From: Drosophila pseudoobscura | Taxonomy: Eukaryota > Arthropoda > Insecta > Diptera > Drosophilidae | Assembly: GCF_009870125.1 (NCBI RefSeq) | Contig: NC_046683.1 | Location: forward strand, 11,098,001-11,162,000 | Length of the DNA stretch: 64,000 bases | Reading direction: 5' to 3' | Part shown: positions 1 through 11,300 of the stretch, piece by piece | How positions within the stretch are numbered: the first letter of the stretch is position 1 | Layout: every line of letters begins with the position of its first letter | Notes under the pieces: generated by a model | Told to the model about the DNA's origin: nothing | Databases searched by the model: none | What the model saw: only the letters and a program-made list of their open reading frames with translations | Translations under genes and position numbers: made by a program

Positions 1-160
1 TCTTCACTGCCTTGTGGAGGATGCGCTCCAGCAACAGCTTGTAGCTTCAAGCCACATCTTGATCTGATCAGCAGATTCATGCCACACGGACAGCTGGTCC
101 ACAAGCTGAAACTTGCGCTCAATGCCCGCCACACTGATTGGTCCAAAAGTATGTTATACT
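1..160 (-). pseudogene. Protein-like fragment at the left edge, unidentified
   Basis: Read on the minus strand from about 150 down to 1, the sequence encodes an amphipathic, helix-like stretch (including IERKFQLVDQL and SVWHESADQIKMWLEA) that follows a plausible CAG acceptor near 150. The coding-like signal then continues in another frame (KLLLERILHKAVK) up to the window edge. Either this is a decayed copy of a host gene, or an exon whose true structure is hidden by the edge. I do not recognise the family. The next roughly 100 bases up to the cuticle gene hold no other gene. Confidence 0.3.
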
Positions 161-264
161 CCAAATCCTGTAAGGAGGCAAATCTTGAGGAGTGCCCTAC
201 CTAGAGATCCTTGAGAGTTCTACTTTTCTAGGAATGAAATGCCATGTACGCTTCATATTGAATA

Positions 265-270
265 TTTATT
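265..270 (-). terminator. Candidate poly(A) signal of the cuticle gene
   Basis: AATAAA read on the minus strand, about 55 bases past the stop codon of the cuticle protein gene. The position suits a short 3' UTR. Confidence 0.5.
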
Positions 271-324
271 AAGTTTTCATAGGGTTTGAATGGATCAAAA
301 GGTATGCAAAAGAAGCGTGCGTGT

Positions 325-651
325 TTACTTCTTCTTCAGGATTGGGCTAACAATGGCTGGAGCTGCGTAGGCGGTATAGGCAGGAGCAGCTGCGGTATAG
401 GATGTGTAAGCAGGAACAGCAGCTGCAGCATATGTGGTCACAGGAGCCGTATATCGCACACGAGCAGCCGAATATGTGGCAGCATACGATGGAACAGCAG
501 CATACGATGAAACAGCAGCATAAGATGGAACAGCAGCATATGTGGCAGCAGCATACGATGGAACAGCAGCGTATGTGGTGACCGGCGAAGCCAGGAAGCC
601 AGCCTGTGCGCAGGCGATAGAGCAGAGAGCCAGGCAAATGAGGAACTTCAT
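325..651 (-). CDS. Small low-complexity cuticular protein
   Basis: A single-exon secreted protein of 108 residues. Residues 1-18 form a signal peptide (MKFLICLALCSIACAQAG). The rest is built almost only from Ala, Tyr, Val, Pro, Ser and Thr, with repeated SYAAVP and TYAAV blocks and a basic tail (ILKKK). This composition is typical of low-complexity insect cuticle proteins such as the 825-Oak-like group of D. melanogaster; it has no chitin-binding R&R domain. It probably contributes to extracellular cuticle. The start is chosen because it begins the signal peptide and lies just downstream of a TATA box and an initiator. A poly(A) signal follows. No close orthologue name can be assigned from composition alone, because such genes diverge fast. 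Confidence 0.85.
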   Translation of the reverse strand: MKFLICLALCSIACAQAGFLASPVTTYAAVPSYAAATYAAVPSYAAVSSYAAVPSYAATYSAARVRYTAPVTTYAAAAVPAYTSYTAAAPAYTAYAAPAIVSPILKKK

Positions 652-683
652 GTTGATATGTTTGGGTTTGTTGGTTTGTCAGT

Positions 684-721
684 GACTGATGTTGTTTCGC
701 AATTAGCTCGATCGTTTTATA
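684..721 (-). promoter_or_regulatory. TATA box and initiator of the cuticle gene
   Basis: On the minus strand, TATAAAA lies at 721-715 and an initiator match TCAGTC at 689-684. The spacing is about 34 bases, near the normal TATA-Inr distance, and the start codon lies 33-38 bases further down. This TATA/Inr layout fits a tissue- and stage-specific gene, unlike the DRE/Motif 1 promoters elsewhere in the window. Confidence 0.7.
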
Positions 722-776
722 GGCCAGTTCTGTGTTTGGGGGAGGTCCGAAACGGGTTTACGGCTTACGGGCCAGT

Positions 777-792
777 CCCCCCCCCCCCCCCG
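777..792. repeat. Poly-C run upstream of the cuticle gene
   Basis: An uninterrupted C run of about 15 bases lies at the start of the intergenic DNA beyond the cuticle promoter. From here to about 1165 I see nothing else. Confidence 0.6.
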
Positions 793-1164
793 CCATAACA
801 AGTGAAATCTAAATTAGAACATAATTGCGTCCGCATTGAATTTCTGCATAGTAACGTTTATTGGACGTGGATTCGGCTGCCTCCTTTGTCGCGTTAAAGA
901 CGTTAAAGCGTCAGGTGTCCCATGCCATGTCCAATGAATTAGCTCCAGCGTCGATTTGGCATCTGGCATCCACATTCCTGTTGCTGCAATGGATCAAAAT
1001 CAATAGACTAAGATTTATATTCAATATTCATTTCACATAAATGGGACTACCGGGCATAATTGGTTTGTAGTCCTGTCTGAGCAGAATCTGCCATATGCCC
1101 ACAAAATAAAAACCGAGGTGAGATGACCTTGGGCACTTTAATCATTTTTATCTACAGTGCCAAA

Positions 1165-1545
1165 ATACAAACAAAAACGAGCGGTACCGTTGTGAGTTGC
1201 GGCAATGGTCGCGGCTCTACTTTTACACCCGGTACTCAGTCACTAGATGAATTGATTTTTTGCCAAAAAAAAACAGGACGGACAGGAAACGATTCCTTCT
1301 GGACGTTACACACATCCATTTTCACCAGAAATCGAATATACCCCAATGCTCATTTTGAGAATCTTGTATAACCAGAGGGAAGCATTTCGGACCCCTTAAA
1401 GTATATATATCCTTGATTAGCATCAATAGTCGAGTCGATATAGCTGTCTGTGCGTCCATCCCGATAAGCGCCTCGGATCTCAGAGACTATAAAAGCTAGA
1501 AAAACCTAATTTCATACTCTTACAAGTGTTTTTTGAAAGCTTAAA
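1165..1545. mobile_element. Two abutting mini-me/DINE-1-type fragments
   Basis: The stretch 1168-1375 matches both ends of the larger element at 7329-8447 (ACGAG..GTTGTGAGTTGC at the left; ACGATTCCTTCTGG, ACGTTACACACATCC and a degraded GTATCGGGTATAA-like end at the right) but lacks its interior. The stretch 1390-1510 holds the conserved core in the opposite orientation: TATATATATCCTTGAT, CATCAATAG.CGAGTCGAT, then a short GTCY-like tract and CTCAGAGACTATAAAAGC. The conserved core between a TA-rich and a GTCY-rich tract is the hallmark of mini-me elements. Non-autonomous and diverged. Confidence 0.75.
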
Positions 1546-1755
1546 ATATTTCTCCCATGGGTCTAGTGCATGAAAAGGGAAAGGGACTCCTTGAAATATA
1601 AGTTAAAGCTAGTCAAACGATATATGTATGTATGTATTTTCCAGACACTACTATTTCTTCCCATCCTTAGCCTATCTTAGGCCTCGAGTTCCCGACAGGT
1701 CTTGGCTCGGCAAGAAGTCCAAACAAACATCACATAAACATTGCAAACACACATT

Positions 1756-1761
1756 TTTATT
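1756..1761 (-). terminator. Candidate poly(A) signal of CG7766
   Basis: AATAAA on the minus strand about 540 bases past the CG7766 stop. The DNA in between (1760-2302) holds simple repeats, including a GA tract near 2205-2222, and is best read as 3' UTR. Confidence 0.35.
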
Positions 1762-2302
1762 GTAAATCTTTCGCGTTCATTCATTACAATCCAAACGTAT
1801 AAAATGTGGGGGGGGTAGGGGGGTGTTGGAGCATTTTTCAAAATGAAAAGTTTCAACAATTAGAAAAAGTTTCGTCGATTCGCGCGTCCGTACAAACACA
1901 GAAATCTGTAGCGGCAGCGGCTTGGGGTGTTGTTTCTATCCATAACGGATAAGATTTTGAATGGGAATACGAGTCATTAGGGTCTAAAAGTTATACAACT
2001 CGTTTTAAGCGATTTTTTTCGGAATTTTTGGGTTAAAACAAACACAAAAACGCGCACAAACGAAATTATCTCAAAAAAAAGGGGATGGTTAGAGGTCTTT
2101 AAAATATATACAATCGGCCTCTGGACTAAAATTATCGTTGGGTTTAATACACACACAAGACAGGGGGGCGGGGGGGTTAGACAGACACAGAGAAAACGGT
2201 AGAGAAAAAGAGAGAGAGAGAGTGAGTGACTGAGAGAGAGGACGTTTCCAAAGTTGCAAAAATTGGCATTAAGTGGGCGGAGATCCCTTCCTCTGCGGAT
2301 CC

Positions 2303-5300
2303 TTAGGAGATGGCGCACTCCATTTCGCCGTGCTTGGGCACACAGTCCAGTACGAGAGCCACGGCACGCGACAAGTAGGTCATGGTTCCATAGCTGCCAC
2401 TGGGAGCACTGCGGAAGGTCAGCACACAACATGAAAAAGAAAGAGAGGAAGAGAGTTAGCTTTGAGGCTGATTATGGGGATCCTGATCGTCGTTACCTGT
2501 CGTACAGATGCTGACAAATATAGGCCGCGCCGCCGCACAGTAACATCCCTGAAGCGGCCTGCTGCTGCTCCTTTCCATCCTTGATCTTGGCACAACACAG
2601 TGTGGCATCGCCCTGCACCTTGCGCTGATCCTCGAGGAACAACTGATTGGCCTTGTGCACCAGATGCTCCACGTAAATGATGCCCCCCAGTGAGGGCACC
2701 ATATTGTGCTCGGTGACCAGGGTGAGCACCATTAGGGCTTCGACCACCAGTTGCCGGTACTCGGGCTGTGGTATCTGATTGAGGGCCGTCTCCACTTCGA
2801 GAGCAAACTTCAGCTCGCCGGGCGTCATCTCCTGGGTGAGGCTCTGCTGCAGCACCCGTCCCTCGATGGCCAGGCCCTGACACTTCTCCAGCACTGTCCA
2901 GACGCGCGAGTAAAAGTCACGCGGCACACGATTAAGGGCGCCGTCGAGGCGACGGCGACGCAGCCACTGGCCCTGCCGATCATCGATGGTGGCAAGCAGG
3001 GCATCCTCGCCCTCTGGATCGCCCAGACCGATCTGGCTCTTCTTGCTGACGCGACTGCTCTTGCAGCTGACAATCGACAGATTGCCACGTGCCACTGCAA
3101 ATGGGAAACACTCGAAAAATGAAGGATCAAATAATGCATAATGGATGGGCCGGACGTACCACTGCTGACAGCAAACTCCTTGCCGCTGAGTATGTGGTAG
3201 AGGAGATTCTTCATTTCGAAGGGCGAGAGGTTAAGTAAATGCTCCGATGCCGCCTCACCGTCACAGTTCAAAGTGCGCGACAGCTCTTTGGCCATCACCT
3301 GAATGATCAGGCCAACGCGCAGACGCAACATTTCGTGGAACAACTGGGGCTCGGTGCGTATGAACATGGCCAGGTAGACCATCAGCTCCTGGGTGAGCAT
3401 TGATGTGCTCTCATCGTCTCCATAGGCCTGGCAACAAACAAAACCCACGCCCAACACACATTAATATTGGGGGACAAAGGCATCTGCCCTTGGGCACTCA
3501 CATCGTGTATCAGTTGACGCAGCTCGCCTTCGGGCAAGGGTGCCGTAATGGTGTGCTCATTGTTCGGCGGCATGCCCACGGTGACCTGCTTCTGGCGCAC
3601 CAGCAAATCGGTGACGGCCTTGGCCAGATCCTCCACTCGTTTTCCCAACATCCCGGCCGTGTGGCGCACCAGTCCCCAGAGCTTCTGCTGGCAGGCCTTC
3701 TCGTAGAGGCCTTTGAGCAGGTCTCGAACGGTCACAACGCGTCCCTCCTCCAGCATTCCTTCAGAGTGAGAAGAATCGTTGTTAGACGGATTCACATTCA
3801 GATTCAGGCTGCTGTTGTTGCTGTTGCTGCTGCTGCTGATGTTGTGGCTGTTGCTGCTGCTGCTGCTGTTATTGGCGGTGGCAGCGGTGGCGCCTCCAGG
3901 AGTCGAAGTCGTTTTGGGTGTCGAGGTGGCATTGGCCTTATCCGTGGCGGCCTTCGGGGTGGCTGTAATTGAAGCACCAGCATCATCGATGATCACTGTG
4001 GGCAGCAGGATAGCAGCTGCCGCTGACTTAGGCTTAGTGTTGACCTCGCGCCCGTCCCCCGATGAAGAAGCAACCGCACCACCACCAGCACCTGTCCCAC
4101 CACCACCTGCAGCACTAGCAGCCAGTCCGAGCACCACCTCGTCCACGAATGCTTGCTCGAGCTCTTTTAGTTGGTTATTTTTTTTGTTTTTTTTTTTTTG
4201 TTTTTTGGATTGGGTTAGTTTCGGGTTGCGTGAGGAAACATTTAGTATGGGAAGAATCGGTTGGATGTTGGTTGGTTTTTGGTTTTTGGGTTTTTGGTTA
4301 ATGCAACATGCGGCATGGGCCATGGGGCACACAGAGAGAACATGCGTGGAATGTGTGCGTGTCGTGTGTATGTTTATTTGTTTGTTTGTTTCGTGATGTG
4401 TGGCGCAGAATATAAAATAAAATGTAAAAGAAATACAAAAATTTACTTTAGCAAGCATTCATCAAAAGATAAACGAATAAAGCCATAACTTAAAGCAGAA
4501 AGCGTTGAAAAATTATGCTAATTATTTGGTATATATTAAAAAGCGATTTTTATGAAACAATTGACACACAAATCACACAAAAATATATACAAAGAGAGAG
4601 GGAAATGCTTAAACGGAAAGAATAAAGGAGGTTTCTGCCAATCTCTGGGTCACAAGAGGAACGATAGCAAAGGGGATACAAGAATAGTCGAGGAAAAGGC
4701 TAAACAGTTAGCAGAAAGAACAAGTTATAGGAATTATCTGGACAAAGGAGGAGGGAATAGCTATAAGAAAGTTAAAGGAATACAAATAGAAGGGGAAAAT
4801 GCGAGTAGTTAAACAGAAAAGTTAAGGAATCATCTGACATTCTCTGGTTATAAACACAAATCGTAGGAGAGTGGAAGTTGGAAAGGGAGTGGAAAGGACA
4901 GTCTGGGCACCCATTTGGATGATCTTACAAACAACGACCATACCATCAACAGTAGCAACGATCTACAACCATCTATGGACATCTATCTGGGATCGAGCGG
5001 ACAACTTACCTCCAGCTCCGGCAGCGGCAGAGGCATTATCATCCGATTTATTCTTGAATCCCAGGCCAGCTGTTGTAGACCACACAGAAGAGGACGAAGA
5101 GTACGAAGAACGGTTGGTACGGAACGATGCACGGGACAAGTACAAGAATGTGGGGGGCACAAGTACCACAGAGAACAATGAGAACAATAGACGCATATAT
5201 AAGATATAATTGAATGTCAGGTTTAGATGCCACCAATCTCATGAATCAGACTTATACTAAGACAAAAGTGTTCAAAGGCTATCCATGGGTAACGGAACTG

Positions 5301-8300
5301 GAGATACCCCAACCGAAGGAGCAGATTATGGGGCATGGAAACAGACAGACCGATAAATGTGTGGTGTTGTATGTATTACTGGCTTTGTGTGTGTGTGTGC
5401 GTGTCGTGTTTTTGGGCGTGTATGCTTGGCATGTGTGAGCGTTTTGCGTGTGCCTTAAAGTGTATGTGTTCCGTGTCCTATCTGTACAGAACCTCCCTCC
5501 GCCCAGCAAAACATAGAGTATGAAAGCTTTAAGCTGATCTAAACCGCATATTACGGCTGTCGTTGGCACTCTCCGGCACCCGCACTCACCCGTATTAAAG
5601 TCCAGGCCCTGGGTATCGACCAGGAACTGCAGTATGTCGCCCTGCTCCTCGAGATTCTCCGTCTCGCGCAACATGGCAATCAACTCCTCCACCTCTGTGT
5701 CCGCAAAATTGGTTTCCGCCCGATGGCGTTGGATGAGAATTTTTGGCACCGTTACTATTATGCATTATTTACAATATTTTCCAGAACAAAATCCCCAAAG
5801 AAATCATATTGCAACAACACAAATGAAAAGAGAACGAAAATATATCAAATTAAGAGACTAAATTCGAGTTAAAAGAAACGAATGGTATGCAGGGGGGAGG
5901 GGGACGGGCGGGAAACTAACTCTCGTGCTGGCGAACAAACTCGCTGCGTCTATCGATGGTCGTGCGGTTCGATCCGTGGGGATCCACGGGATAGATATTC
6001 TCGCGTATGACCAGCTCGTTGCCCAGATGGAGACTCGGGGTGCTGGGCCCCTCCTCGGGCGTGGTGGCGAACACTGAGACGTGGCTCTGCTTGTTGGGCT
6101 GGAGCCAGGGCGGCGGTACCACCGACGACAGCCGTCGTTCGGTGAGGGGTGCGGGTCCCTCCATTCCCAGGTTATCGGCTGCAAAACAAAACAAAACAAA
6201 ATATATAGCCATGTATATATGTGGAAAAGAAAAGCCTTACAGTCCACATTTATGGAGCGTGTCTTCTTGATGGCTCCCTTGCAGGACATGCGACGGCGTA
6301 GAGTTCGTGGCCTTAGCTGTCCGCCGCGTAGGTTCATGGTACTGCGATTGCTGAAGGACCGCAGCAGGTGCTCGTCCAAATACGTCTGCACATCGGAATG
6401 CAGACGATCCGGATAACCGTCCTCGGTGCTGCCCAGAAAACTCAAGTCCGTGATGGCCGACGTGTTCAGAAAGTCCTTCAGGCTGCCCAACATCACGCGG
6501 GTGCCGTTGATGTAGCCAGACTTGAGTTTCCTCATCGTTTGGATCATGGCCAGCGGTATCTTGTCCTGGTCTGGATCGGTTATTGATACAAAATTTTAGC
6601 TAAACTTCTGCTTCAATGTTCTGTTTTCAAAATTTGCGATATGGATGCGGCTCATGTTTTCTTGATTGATTGAACGGAGTGGAATGGAATGGTGTTTTGT
6701 GGTTGCTGTTCGTTATTAGGGCGATGTTTCTTATAGCTATGGTTTAGTCACACAATAAATACAACAATAACCGATATAGCATGGATCATATCCTTATCAA
6801 AAATTCCAGCACCTTCAGGGGATTTCGGGGATTAGTCGAGTGCGCAAATCAAACCAAGCGAAACGAAAATACTAACTAGGAACATTAGGAACTAGGTACA
6901 AGTTTAGCCACAGCCATTGCCGCCACACCAAGGGAGTTACGGGAGGGAATTAGGGGTCTACTTTTGGCTAATAGATACACAGAATATATAGGATTTCGTG
7001 AGCATAGGTGGGTGGATGAAGCAAACAAAAAATATACAACAAAAAAACTACGAGACGCGTCACAAGCAAAAGGGGGGGGGGCAACAATTTCAAGATTCTT
7101 TTGGTGAAAAATTTGGATTGAAACCATATTTCAAAGGGAACAATTTTTCAAACATTTATGTCTTAAGATTACAGAAATTCCAATCTCAATTTTTAAACAA
7201 ATGGATAGAAGATAGTGCTTTTAGATCTCAAAAATATATATTATGGTATAAATACCATTATAATTTTAAATTTTTTTTATACCAGGGATCGTAGGGATTA
7301 AAATCATACAATCAAAATTAATACAAAAAAAACGAGGGGGAACGTTGTGAGTTGCTGCGGACACCGCAACTCTACGGTTATACCCGATACTAAGTCAGTA
7401 TGGCTCTCCTCCGGCAGACGCCGCTAATATTAAACGACACGACAAAGAGTGCGTGCGAGAGAGACAGAAAATCAGTCTGAGCGTGACGTAACGCGCTGCG
7501 TAGCCACTGCAAATTGATTTGTTTCCTTTCGCTATAAAAATGATCTGATCTGATCCAGATTCAGCAATCTGATAGATATGGTCGCTATCTATGATTCTGC
7601 GTTTTTAGTTTTCTCGAATCTGCAATATTGTGGATGCAACAGATTTTCGTCCTTTGTGGGGGCGGAAGGGGGTGTGGCGAAATTTTGAGATAAAGGTTTT
7701 ATAGTGAGATCTAACAGAAGTGCGGATACCAAATTTGGTTACTCTAGCTTTAATAGTCTCTGAGATTTGTGAATATCCCCAGATTTGCATCCTTTGCGGG
7801 GGCGGAAGGGGGTGTGGCGAAATTTTGAAACAAACTCGTCTCGGTCCGATATATTAGGAGTGTGGATACCAAATTTGGTTGCTCTAGCTTTTATAGTCTC
7901 TGAGATCTAGGCGCTAATGTTTTACTCTAAGCAAAGCCGCCTATGCTACCTGTGTGTTAGAGAGAGACAGGGCGAGAAAAAATAAAATTGTTTTCTTGAT
8001 GCTGGCTATAATAGTAATACGATCTAATTCAGATTCTGCAGTCTAAAAGATATGGTCATTCTCTACGATTCTGCGTTTTTGGTTTTCTTGTATCTTTAAA
8101 ATTGTGGATGCCACAGATTTTCGCCCTTTGTGGGGGCGGAGGTGGGCGGGGCAAAGTTTTGAAATATTTTTGTAGCAGTGACATATCACAGAAGTCTGGA
8201 TCCAAAACATCGTTGCTCTAGCTCTTATAGTCTTTGAGCATTAGGCGCTGAAGGGGACGGACAGACGGACGGACGGACAGACGGACAGACGGACAGACAG

Positions 8301-11300
8301 ACATGGCTCAATCGACTCGGCTATTGATGCTGATCAAGAATATATATACTTTATGGGGTCGGAAACGATTCCTTCTGGACGTTACACACATCCGCTTTTA
8401 CCACAAATCTAATATACCCCAATACTCATTTTGAGTATCGGGTATAAAAAGTGTTGTATTGAACGGAGAGGAGTCTATCGAAAAGTGATATATATTACAT
8501 ATTTGTTCCATTTCGTTTGGTAAGTTCTGAAAGGACATATAGCAAATACCTGACATCTGAAAGCATTATCAGCTAGTTGATTGATGGTCTCAGACTTAGG
8601 TGTTTTTAAACTCTTTAAAGATCATAAATACATATCACTCTTCGAGTTAGAATATATTCTATTTGTTGTTAAATTTGTAATAAAAGTGAATCCGTTTCTA
8701 GGTTATCTCACGACAAAACAGGGCTGCTGACTCTGGCTTGTGATCTCTGGTTAATAGTACATATATATCTATAAAAAGGTCGATCCGAATGCCATTGAAT
8801 TGCTGTTTAAATTTCCCATAAGCAAAAGGTGAGGGAAATTGCCATTCACGCGTGATCGTAATGGAACTCTGGCACAGATCAGTGGGTGTTTTTTTCATTC
8901 TAAATTTAGATGTTCATCAAATCTTTAAAATGGTAGACCTATTATACCCCTGGTTCCACTGGGGGCACTTTTGATGCGAATGTTTAAATTTCCCATAAGC
9001 GAACGGTGAAGGAAATAGAACTGTGGCATTTCCATGTCAAGTGCAGGGGATGCATAGATGGGGTGTAAACTAAAATCAATTACAAAGCCACCACAGAACG
9101 GGGTTTATAGAGAGCACACATAGGAAAGAGTAGCCATACAAGAATTCATACAAATTTGCATATATTTACATGGGTTACAGGAGAGTTTGGAGGCAGCTTA
9201 AAGGGGAGTAGTAGAAAGCTAGAGGAAATGCTAATTGCAGACACAAGCAAAGAGATCATACATAGATCACAGGATCCATTAATACTGGAGTTCAATATCA
9301 ATTTGTTGTTGGTTTTGTTGTGTGTGTGTGTGTGTGTTTGTGTGTGGGGGTAGGGGGAGTGTTGCTGGAATATATGGGTTTTGTTTTTTGGGATGCAGAA
9401 TTGGGGTTTTTTTTGTGGTTTTTGGTTTGGAATAGTAATTACCTAGCATATAGTGGGTTGCCATTAGTGTGATTGTCGGCCTGCCCAACATGTGACGCCA
9501 ATTGTTGGTCAAGAATGCTAAATTTGTGGTAAAATTGCTGGCAAGCAAATCGGGATCGCGTGTTGTATAGTATTCTTCATAGTCGATATGCTGTGTAAGT
9601 GTTTTATTGTTGTTGATTGATTGATTGATTGATTGGTTTTGTTTGTTTTCAGCGTTTGTTTTGTTGGTTGGTTGGTTGGTTGGTTGCATTTCGTATAAAA
9701 TAAACAAGAGAAAGGTATTTTGATTGTGTTTTTTTTTATAGATTTTCTATGGCCAATTTTCAAGGTGGGGATCAAAGAGGATACAACTCAAGAGGGAAGA
9801 GGGAAGAGGAAAGATCAATCAGAGCAAATGGAAATGTCAACTAAAAGCTAAGAAAAATCCATAACAAAGATGTAATTATGTATGTACACAAATAATAATA
9901 GTATCAAGTGTTTGTTTTTCCAACTTATTTCAGTGATGGGTTCTACCATAACCAAGAACCTAAGTAAAATAATAATTAAAGCTAGTAGAATCGATTGATT
10001 ATCTATGTCACTTGGTTCAATAAGTCCCTGATTTGTTGCAAAAGTACAACTGATTGCAAATTACGATGTAGTACGAGGGCCAATACGGGGGGGTCTTTAT
10101 TGGAAATTATATATATGAATGCTACGGCATTATATTTTACTTATTTTTTGAGATCTCTGAATATACATAAATCATAACTGCCGCATACAAGGACTACTTA
10201 AGATTCAGTATAAATTTTAACAATAAAAAAGTTTTGTGTATTTTCTGTATTAAATCGCGGGGACCTATTGAACCATACGATACTGGAAAATCGGGGGTAC
10301 ACTTGAACCCCCATTTGACAATCAAGATGCCATTTGATGAGAGCAAACGAAGGCACTTGCTGCGGACATTGGGGCAATCGAATGGAATCATATATCATAA
10401 ATGGTTCTCTAATAAATAAATAAATTCAAGTGCGTATTTGTGTGTGTGTGTGTGTGTTTGTGTGCATGTGTGTCAATTAATTTATAAACAATACAGAAAG
10501 ATACCAAACGCAAACCCTTGCAAATAAATTTCAATTTAAAAAAAAAAGGAAAACGTAATAATAAAAACAGATAAAAGAGTAGCAGATAAAATAGATAGTA
10601 GGGAGAGTAGAACCATACACAAAGAGAGAGAGAGGGAGTTACATAATAAATGAAACAACAATTAAAGAAACTTAAAATACAGAATAATTTGATGAAGAAG
10701 ATATAGAAAACAGAAAACAGAAAAAATATTTGTTTTTTTCTGTGTTTGGAACCGACCTAAGTGGATGCGCTTCAGCACTAGGGTGACCAGTGGCCGGCCC
10801 AGCAGATCCCAAGCGGACTTGAGAAAATTGATTTCGCCCTTAAGGATGTCGATCATGAGTTCGTTATCGGAGGCTATATAGAATCGCGACAAGTCGGCAA
10901 ACTGATGCACATCATACGATAATATAATAATGATATAAAGTAAATAGTTTTTCAAATAAAAAATCAAAATCAAAATAAATAATACTTAGAACAGAGCTTA
11001 CACAGAGCAAACAGAGGAGGAAAGAGAGGTACTGGGTACTGGGAGCTGGATACTGGGAGCAGGGATTCCGTTTAAACGATCAAAGCTGTGGACTCACCTG
11101 CGGCGTGAAGGCAAATATACGATCCTTTAGGGAGTAGAGCTTGCTGGTGCTGAGTATGCCCACATCCCGGGACTTGCGGCCACTGAGGCCCAGCTTGCGG
11201 TTGCGCCCCAGATACGTGTACAGGTGGCTAAGGACACGGGCCGGCTGCACCTCGATGGGCGCCACCTCGGCTATGGTCTGGACGTGCAGATCATGCTCGG

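Noticed and set aside
3400-4396. Long plus-strand open frames opposite CG7766
   Set aside because: They are antisense shadows of a Ser/Asn/Ala-rich exon; the Leu and Val runs simply mirror CAG/CAA-like repeats.
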